The notes under the pieces were generated by a model, which worked only from the letters and a program-made list of their open reading frames with translations, was not told the DNA's origin and made no database searches. The translations under genes and the position numbers were made by a program. 10,063 nucleotides of DNA. Source: an uncultured Oscillospiraceae bacterium (GTDB taxonomy: Bacteria > Bacillota > Clostridia > Oscillospirales > Oscillospiraceae). The DNA is taken from contig CAUBQU010000029.1 of NCBI GenBank assembly GCA_958438185.1, positions 1 through 10,063 on the forward strand. The letters run 5' to 3'. Shown in pieces: positions 1 to 9,000 of the stretch; the stretch's first letter is position 1; each line of letters starts with the position of its first letter.

Positions 1-3000
1 CGGTGACGGCTTTGGCTGCGTCGCGGTCGGCGACGAGGGCGGCGTAGGCTTTTTCTGCTGCCGTCAAGGTCTCGTAGTTGCCGACGAGGGCTTGCTGGGT
101 TTCCGTCAGGGCGTCGTAAGCCTTGCGGGCTTCCTGAATTGCGTCGCCGCTATTCAGGGTCACAGTGCCGATGCCTTCAATGAGGGCGGCGACGGCTGCG
201 GCGGCTTCGCGGTCGGCGGTGGAGTCGGTCCCGAGGACGTTGACGGTGACGCTGACATAGGTGCCGGCCAGCTTCTTGAGGTCGGCGTTATCCGGGTACA
301 GGGCCGCGTAATCGCCGAATTTCTCGCTCTTGAGGTAGCTCGTGATGCGGACGGCGGTGTCCTGCTTCGGCTGGGTCACCAGGAGGGTCTCCGCGGCGAT
401 AATCGCCGTGTTGGAGGACTTAAAAACGCGGTAGCCTGCCTGCTCGGACCAATCGGGGAGATCCGCCGGGACAATGCCGCTGCCGGTGCGCTCGTCATAG
501 GAGTAGATCCAGCGGATGCTGCCATCGGCGGCGCGGACGGCCTCCTGGAAGGGGTGCAGGTCCGTGGTGATGTGGTCACGGTCCGGGTTCTGGTTCTTGA
601 TGCCGTCAAAGTAGTGGGCGATGACTTCGTCCATCAGGGCAACTTCGGCCTGGATGTCCGACGGCTTGATGGGGGCGATCTGGATCGTGCCCAGTTCCTT
701 GGACATGGCCTTATCCGGCTGCTGGACGCCGCCGACCTTCGGCGTCAGGGTCACGGTCAGGCGGACGGCGACGCTCTGCTCAGACAGCGGGCGGACGATG
801 CCTGCCAGATAGCCGTTGACATTGACGTAAGCATTCGTATCCGCCGAATCGACATTCTGGGCGGTGACCGTCACGGCGTAGCCGTCTCTGCCGCCGTCGA
901 TGCCGAGGTCCCGCGGGCGCAGGAGCTGGATGTTCGCGGTGACGGCGGCGGGGTCAATGGCCTTGCCCTTGTCGTCGCCAGCGGCGTAGGTCAGATCTGC
1001 CAGGGTGTAAGCGTCCAGGGCAGTCTGCATCTCCTCCCGGCGCAGGTCTGCCTGCCCGGCGAGGGTGATGGGGATGGCCTTTTCCAGGGTGATGGCCGGT
1101 TCGGCGTCCTGGGTCAGGTTGAAGGTGATCTTTGCCGTCATGGTGACGTTCGTCGCCGTCTCGTTGGGGCTGAGGACGCCGGTGCCGGGCTCGCGGGTCG
1201 CGCTGGAGCCGGGCTGGACGGTAACGGCTGCGTCGCTGGAGGTCCAGCTGATGGTCGACCAGCCGTAGTCGGTGACGACCTGGGGCAGCGTCAGGTTCTT
1301 CGTGACGGCGGAAGCGTCGGTGTTCTCGCCGCAGATGGAATCGAACGTCAACGCGTCGGCGATGGGCTGCATCTGGGTCTTGACCCAGGCGGCATCCCAG
1401 GGGATGTTGGCCCGCAGGGTGTATTCTGCGGACGCGCCAGCGGCGGCGACGGTGACCTTGATCTCCCGGACCAGGCCGTAGTTTGCAAAGGCCGTGCCGG
1501 TCAGGTCGCGCTGGAAGTAGGTGATGGCGCCGTCGGACGCGATGTGCTGCTGGGTATCGGAGACGTTGACGTTTTCGCCGGTGGATGCGAGGGTGAACGT
1601 CACATCCGGCAGAGCCGCTTCGGTGAGGACATGGTACTCCCCTGCCTGGACGGCGGCGTTAAACCGGGCGCGGATCATGGTCAGGAGGTTCGTATCCTGG
1701 CCGTAGACCGGGGCCATCTGGGTAGGCAGGGCGGCGACGACGGCATCAAGCTCGGCCTTGGCCGTCTGGGCCAGGGAGTGGACCGTCAGGATAAAGGCCT
1801 TCGTGTCGCGGGCACTCCCCTTCTGGAGCGTCGCGGTCATGGTGACCTGGGCTTCGCCGGATGCCGGGAGGGTGATGACGCCTGCTTCCGAGATGATCTC
1901 CGGGGCGCTGGAGGTCCAGGTGATGGACGTGCCGTGCTCGCCGGAGGAGGCCAGGGCCAGGGTCATGGCTTCGTAGATATCCGTCGGCGTCAGGGTCAGG
2001 GCCGCTTTGTCGGCGGCGACGGCTTCGGCGTTCTCCCCGGCGTTGGGGGCTTCGCCGCCCATCCAGGCGGGGATGGGATAGCCGCTGTTGAGACCGGCGG
2101 TGTCCTTGTGAAAGGCGCTGCCGGAGCCGTTGAGGGTGAGGACGAAATCGTCACTTGTCAGTACCTCGGCACTCTTCGACGTCGTGGTATCCGTACCGTA
2201 GCCGACACCGCCGCGATACAGCGTGCTGGCTGTCTGATGGTAGAAGGAATCGGCGAGATAGTAGCAGTTGTCCGTTGTGCCGACGGTCTGGCCGTCGGAG
2301 CCTGCGACGGTGCCCACGACAGCGCCGCAGAAGGGCGAGACGCTGAGCGACGGGTTTGTGCAGGCAACCGGGCCGACATTCAAGCAGCTGCGCATGAGAG
2401 CGCCCTGCTCATTGTAGATGCCGACAATGCCGCCGGTGCGGGTGTAGCCGGAGACGGCGCCTGCATTGACGCAGCTGGTGATGGCGGCCTTGGAGAAGCC
2501 CGCAATCCCGCCGATGGCGCCGTAGGTCTTGTTCTCTGCCTTGACCGCGCCGAAGTTGGCACAGCCGGAGATCGGCGCATAGCTATAGCCCACGATGCCG
2601 CCGACATGGGCTGCATCCGATACGGACGAGGCGTAGCTTGCCGTCTTGCTTGTGGAGATTGCGCCGTAGTTTGCGCAGTTGGTGATATGACCGGTGGCGT
2701 AGACGATACCGGCGATGCCGCCGACGCGGATGCCATCGGATGCGATATCGGCGTAGTTTACGCAGTTTTCAAAGCTGCCGTAGGCCGCGCCGGCAATGCC
2801 GCCAAGGTTCGTACCGCCGCTGATCGCGCCGTATACGGTGACGTTCTTGATGAGGCCGCCCTCACCGGTGTAGCCGAAGAGGTAGTTGTCCAGGCCGCGG
2901 ATCGCGTGGCCGTTTCCGTCGAAGGTGCCGGCGTATTGGACCGCGTAGCTGCCGATGCCAGACCAGTGGTTGGAGGACAGTTCATCGTTCAGATAGATAT

Positions 3001-6000
3001 CCGTCACCAGCTTGGCGTTGTAATCGGTGTGGCCGTCGGCGACCTGCTGGCAGAACCAGGCCAGGTCCTCGGCGCAGGCGATCTCATAAACGCCGTCGGC
3101 ATTGGGGGTCAGGCTCTCGGAGGCCGTGCCGTCCCAGGTCGTTCTGGTCTGCATGGCGACGGGAACGTTCAGCGCCGCGCCGGAAACGGTAAATTCGCCC
3201 GCGGCGGTGAAGTAGCCGGTCGCGGTGATCTTATAGGTGTAGTCGCCGTCGGGCAGGCTGCTCTCGGCGCTGGTGGAGACCGGCGTCCCGGCGAAGCTGA
3301 CGGTGATGGCCGTGTCGGTCGGCGCCGTGCCGTCATAGGTCAGCGCCAGGGTGACCGGATAGCGGGCCGCCTCCTCCAGGGTGACGGCTGGAATCTCCAC
3401 CGCGGCATTTGCCACAGTAAAGGCACCGGCTTGGGTCACATAGCCGAATTTCTCGACGGTGTAGGTGTATGCGCCGTTGATGAGGCGGTAGCCGGTCTCC
3501 CCTGCCGTGACGGTCTGGCCTGCCGCGTTCTTGACGGTGATGACCGCGTCAGACGGGGCGACGGAGAAGGTCACGGGGAAGGTCTCCAGGGCCAGGGTGA
3601 CGGGCACGCACTGGCTGCTTGTAAATTCGACGGTACCGGAGGCCGAATCATAGCCGGTCTTTGTGACGGTATAGGCATAGCTGCCTGCGCCGACCAGATA
3701 GCAGCCGGTGCCGACGGCGGGTACGGCCTGGCCGTCCTTCGTCAGCGCGACGGATGCACCGGCCGGTGTCACATCGAAGTAGAGAACATAGCTCGCATTG
3801 CTGTTTTCCCACTTGAGGACCGGAGCCGTGCCATCGTTGCAGGTGGCAAATTCACCGCCCAGCAGACCGGCAAGCCGCGGCTGGGTCAGCGCGTCCTGCG
3901 TTACGGCAGCGGCCTGATCGTCCTCCATGACGTTACTGCCGATGCCCTGCCCGCAGGTGGTCTCCAGATAATAGCAGTTTGCGGCGGCGGGCATAACATT
4001 CGACCCCTTGCTGCCGACGATCGCGCCGACCAGTTGGCCGGTTGCCGTGACGGCGCCGGTATTCAGGCAGCCTGCCACCGTGCCGCCGTAGGCATTGTGG
4101 GCCCGGCCGACGATGCCGCCGACGCCGTCCTTCGCAGCTGCACCGGAAATGGCCGCCGTATTATAGCAGCCGGTAACGGCAGCATTGGTAAAGCCGGTCA
4201 TGCCGCCGATCTCATCGCCGGTGCCGGTGATGGCTGCGTCATTGCGGCAATTCCGGATCGGAACACCGTTTCTGCCGACAATGCCGCCCAGAGACGCCTT
4301 GCCGGTCACTGCGCCGTGGTTGACGCAGTTGACGATACCCGTGCCATAGCTGGACGAGCCGACGATGCCGCCCAGATAGGCGTTATCGCCGCCGGAGATC
4401 GTCCCGTAGTTGCTGCAGCCGGTGACGGAGGAGGTCTTGCTGCTGGAATTCATCATCGCGCCGACGATACCGCCGACCATGGCGTTCTTATCCTGCATGG
4501 ATTCCGTGGTGATCTGGACGCGGCTCGTGCAGTTTTCCACAGCGCCGCCGTTGAGCACGGCGACGATGCCGCCGGAATACTGGACTGCGCTCAGCTGACC
4601 GGAGACCGTCAAAGCCTTGACCATGCCGCCGACGGCGACGGAGCCGAAGAGGCCCGCGCCGACCATGCTGGTGCTGCCGTACTGGGTCAGCTCTGTGCCC
4701 TGGGCGCAGACGTTGGCAATGGTATGGCCATTGCCGTCAAACGTGCCGGTGTAGCCCGTGGTGCTGCTGGAGCCGCCGTAGAGCGCGATGGGCGTCCAGT
4801 CATGGCTGCCCAGGTCAATATCCGCCGTCAAGATGGCGTTGCTGCTCAATGCGCCGCCGTTGACCTTGTCGCGGAACCAGGCCAGCTCATAGCCGTTGGA
4901 GATCTGATAGACCCCATCGACCAGGGCCGGCGCCATGGTATCCTTCCCGTTCCAGACCGGGTCATAGGCCATTTCCCGGGTAATTGCCACCGGCTCGGCG
5001 GCGACGGTGAAGGCCTCCTCAATGGTGGCGCACGCGGGCGCCTCCGCCTTGAGGGTGTATGTGCCGGAGGGCAGGAAGCGGGCCACGCCGTTGGTCATGG
5101 GCAGCTCTGTGCCGTCCGCCATCACCGCGAGGATGATGGGATAGCCATCTGTAAAGTGGCCGCCCTGGGCGACGGTCAGGGTGACGGTGACCTCTGCGCC
5201 GGTAACGGTCACTTCTCTTGCTTCGCTGGCGCCGGGCTGGCTATCCAGGTTGGCTTCGCCGTCGCCCAGCGCCGTGACGGACACGACATAGCTGCCGGAG
5301 CCGTTCAGCGCGATCACAGAGGCAAAATCCTTCTCCGCCGTCTCGATGATTTCATCGTAGACGGATTCGCTGTCCTTCGTCAGGACGACCCGATAGCCCG
5401 TGGCTTCTTCCTGGGCGGGCCAGACGGCCTTGTCGCCGTCCCAGGTGACGACCGGCGTCGTAAGCGTCACGGGGTGGACTTCTTCAAAATAGGCCGCCGT
5501 CAGGTAGGGGTAGCCCTGGTTGATGTAGGTATTGCTTTCCGCGTTGGCCTTTTGCGCGTAGGCGCTGCCGAGCTGGTTCAGGATGGCGGCGTCCTTGAGT
5601 TCGGCGGCGGTTTTGCCCGTCCCGGCGGTCGCGCCGCTGCCAGAGCTGCCGGTGACGGAAGCGTCGGTGCTGTAGAAGCAGTAGCTTGCGGAGAGGTAGC
5701 TCGTGCGGCCGAAGAGGGCGCCGAAGTCAGAGGTCGTCGAGGTGACGTCGCAGGTCGTGTAGCAGCGCTTTACGGAGGCGGAGCTGTAGCCGCCGTTGCC
5801 GCCGAGGAGGCCGCCGGTGTACTGGCCGCCGGAGACACTGCCCCGGGCGAAGGCATCCTCTACCTTGCTGGAGCCGCCGTAGGCATTGCCGATGAGGCCG
5901 CCGGTGTACTGGCTCGCGCCCTGGACGGTGACGCCGGAGGCGTACGTGCCGGTCAAGGCCGCATTATTGAGCTGGCCGACGGCGCCGCCGGTATACTGGG

Positions 6001-9000
6001 CGCCGGTGACGGCGGTGCGCAGGACGGCGGAGTTCTTCACAGCCGCAGCGGCATAGCCCGCCAGGGCGCCGACGTAGTATTTGCCGGTGACGCTGGAATC
6101 CCGGACGGTGACGCCGGTGATGGAACCGGACTGGAGGCGGCCAACGAGGACGCCTGCGTTATTGGCCGTGCTGGTGATGGTCGCGTTGGCAACGGTCAGG
6201 TTCTGGATGGAACCTGCGACATAGCCGAAGAGGCCCGCGTTGGCTTCGGTCATGTTCTGGGTGAAGTTACGGATCGTATGACCGTCGCCATCATAGGTGC
6301 CCTTGAAGTTCTGGCTGCTGGAGCCGATGGGGGCAAAGTCCAGGCCGCCGAGGTCAATATCCTCGGTCTGGACGAAGTAGTAATTGGAATTGGCTTCCGC
6401 CGCTGCCGTCTGGACGGCCAGGCGGCGCAGCTGCTCGCCGGTGGCAATCTGGTAGGGATCGTCCTTCGTGCCGGTGCCGCCGTCGTAGGCGTCGGCCTCG
6501 GAGCCGTCCCAGGGGGCGTTGGGGGTCATGGTGACCTCCACCGTCTCGTCCTTGGCGAGGGTGATCTCGCCCTTGCAGGTGCGGTAGCCCTTTAATTTAA
6601 TGGTATACTGGTACGTCTCGGCGGCGAGGGTGTAGGACCCGTCGTCGTTGGCAGACTGGATGCCGCCCGCGGGATGCGAGACGGTGATGGCAGCGCCCTC
6701 CGGCGCGCCGGTGAAGCGCAAGGTGTAGGTCTGGCTGCGGGTCAAGGTCACGGGCTGTTCAACTGCCGCTTTGTCGACCGTCACGTCGCCGGACTGGCTC
6801 TCGTAGCCGAAGGCGGTGACGCGATAGTGATACGTCCCGTTGACAAGCTGATAGACGACCGTGCCGTTTTCGGAAGAAGCCGGGGTCAGGGTCTCGGCGT
6901 CGTCGCCTTCGCCCTGGGTCAGGGTCAGAGCGGCGGTGGCCGGGGTCAGGGTAAACGTCACGGCGTAGCGGCGCTGCTGGAGGGTGACGGTCTTTTGGAC
7001 ATCGGCCTTGCCGATGGTGACCGTGCCGTCCTCGGGGGCGTAGTCCCCTTCTGCGCGGGTGACGCGGTAGGCATAGCTGCCGGGCTGCAGGCCGGTGACG
7101 GTGTAGACGCCGTCTTCGGTCGCGGCCAGGGCTTCGCCGTGAAAGGTGACGCTGGCATCGGCGGGCAGGACCGTCAGGGTGACGGAGTACGTCGCGTTCG
7201 GGTCCTCCCATTTGAGGATGGGATAGCCGCCGGGGTTGGGGGCGAAGCTGCCGCCCAGGGTCGGGGCCAGGGTCTGCAGCTGGCCGATGGTCTTGGATTC
7301 GCCGTAGGTATCGGTCGCGCCGCAGGTATCGAGGTAGTAGCAGTTCGTGACCGTCGCGCTGCCGTTGCCGACGAGGGCTTTTTTGCCGACGGGGACGATG
7401 CCTGCGTTGTAGCAGTTCGTGATGGCGGTGCCGGAGACGGCGCGGCCTGTGAAACCGCCAACGTAGTAGGCCGTGTCCACCGTGCCGAGGTTGTAGCTAT
7501 CGGTCAGGGTGCCCTTGGACAGGTTGCCGACAAGGCCGCCAAAATAGCCGTAGTTCGTTCCGGTGTGGCTGCGGACGAGGCTGGCGCGGTTGGCGCAGAG
7601 GGTGACGGTGCCGGCGCTCTCGCCGACGATGCCGCCGACACCGGAATCCTTCTTGGTATCCTGGGTGACGGTGGCACTCTCGTTGGAGCAGGCTTCGACG
7701 GTGCCGGTATTGCTGCCGACGATGCCGCCGATCTGCTCCGCGCCCGCCACGGCGGAATCCCGGACGGTAATGCCGGAAACCAGGCCCGCGTTGGAGCCGA
7801 CGGCCAGGCCGACAGCCTTCTGGGCGCGGATGTTGGCGCTTTCCAGGGTGAGGTTCGCGACAGTCGCGCCGGATGCCGTGTAACCAAACAGGCCACAGCC
7901 CGTGCCGCTGGTCTCATTGAAATACAGGCCGGTGATGGTGTGGCCCGCGCCGTCGAAGCTGCCGGCATAGGGGTTGGCAGAGGTGCCGATGGGGGTCCAG
8001 ACGTGGTCGGTGCCGCCCTCGGTGTTGAGGTTCAGATCGGCGGTCAAAACGGCGTTGTAGTCCGTATGGCCCGCGTTCACCTGCTGGGCGAGCCAGGCCA
8101 GGTTCTCGGCGGTGGCGATCTGGTAGGTGTTACCGGCAAGGGTCGGCTCTGCCGCCGTGCCGTCCCAGGAGATGAAGGGCTCCAGGACGATGGTCTGGGG
8201 GGCGTCGGCATCCGTCACGGTGATGGTGCCGGTGACCTTTTTGTAGCCGGTGGTGGTGATGAGGTAGTCATAGGCCCCGACGGGGACGCGATACGTCCCG
8301 TCTTCCTCGGCGGTCATGACCTCGCCGTATTCATTCCGAAGGGTGATGGCCGGGACGGCTTCCGTCGTCAGGCCGGTAAACGTGAAGGAAATGACGTATT
8401 TTGTCGATTCCTGCAGGGTATCGGCGACGGCGAGGTCCGCGCCGGAGACGGTGAAGGTGACGTTTGACGCGGTCTCATAGCCGAAGAGGCTGGCGGTGTA
8501 GGTATATGCGCCGTCTTGCAGGATATAGCTGCCGTCGGATTCCGGCGTCAGCGTCTCGCCTGCGGCGTTCTGTACCTCCAGGACTGCGCCCTGGGGGAGA
8601 TTCGGGAAGGTGACGCGCCAGACCTTTGTCCAGACGGCGTAGAGGTCGAGGTCGGCGTCTTGCAGGGTGACGGACGCGCCGTCCGTGTAGGCGATCTCGC
8701 TGCTGCCTGCGCTGGTGGCCCAGCCGTCGAAGCGGTAGCCGTCCCGGGTGAAGGCGTTGGCCGTCAGGTTCGCGGTGCCGAAGACGCCCTGGGTAGCCGT
8801 CGTGTCCGTGCCGTCGTTGGCGTGGAAGATGACGCTGTGGGGCAGGGTCACGGCGAAGTCCTTGAGGTAGACGCAGTCGTCTCCTTCATCGCCGGAGGAG
8901 TCCTTGGAATACTCCAGCGTCAGGACATCCCCTGCAGCCAGCTGGAGGCTGTAGGACTTGAATTCCGTCATATTGCCGCTGAAATCGGCCTTCTGAGAAT

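Noticed and set aside
5609..5632. Walker A-like string A-T-A-G-T-G-K-T (residues 1478-1485)
   Set aside because: It fits the loose P-loop pattern, but lies in a Gly/Ser/Thr linker after the last turn of GLUG block 2 in an exported protein, with no Walker B or NTPase fold around it.
5738..5998. Regularly spaced identical segments resembling a small repeat array (CRISPR-like)
   Set aside because: The 87-bp period is a whole number of codons, the frame stays open, and the repeats encode the GLUG core. There is no constant repeat with unique spacers.
92..6595. Plus-strand ORF of 2,167 codons (TTG start)
   Set aside because: It is the exact codon-aligned complement of the real minus-strand frame. 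Its Gly/Asp/Val/Ala-rich translation is what reverse-complemented ACC, GTC, GCC and GGC codons give. It has no recognisable domain, and it ends exactly at the only TTA codon of the sense gene.
6759..7211. Minus-strand ORF of 150 codons in another frame, rich in Arg and Pro
   Set aside because: Out-of-frame shadow over GLUG block 1 and the P3-P4 modules. Composition is typical of frame-shifted GC-rich DNA, and no domain is seen.
7504..7968. Minus-strand ORF of 154 codons rich in Pro, Ala and Ser
   Set aside because: Out-of-frame shadow over GLUG block 1, whose own frame gives a clear solenoid with caps.
6674..8467. Plus-strand ORF of 597 codons
   Set aside because: Same aligned antisense frame as the 2,167-codon ORF. 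It ends at a sense TCA codon (8465-8467). No domain, same mirrored composition.
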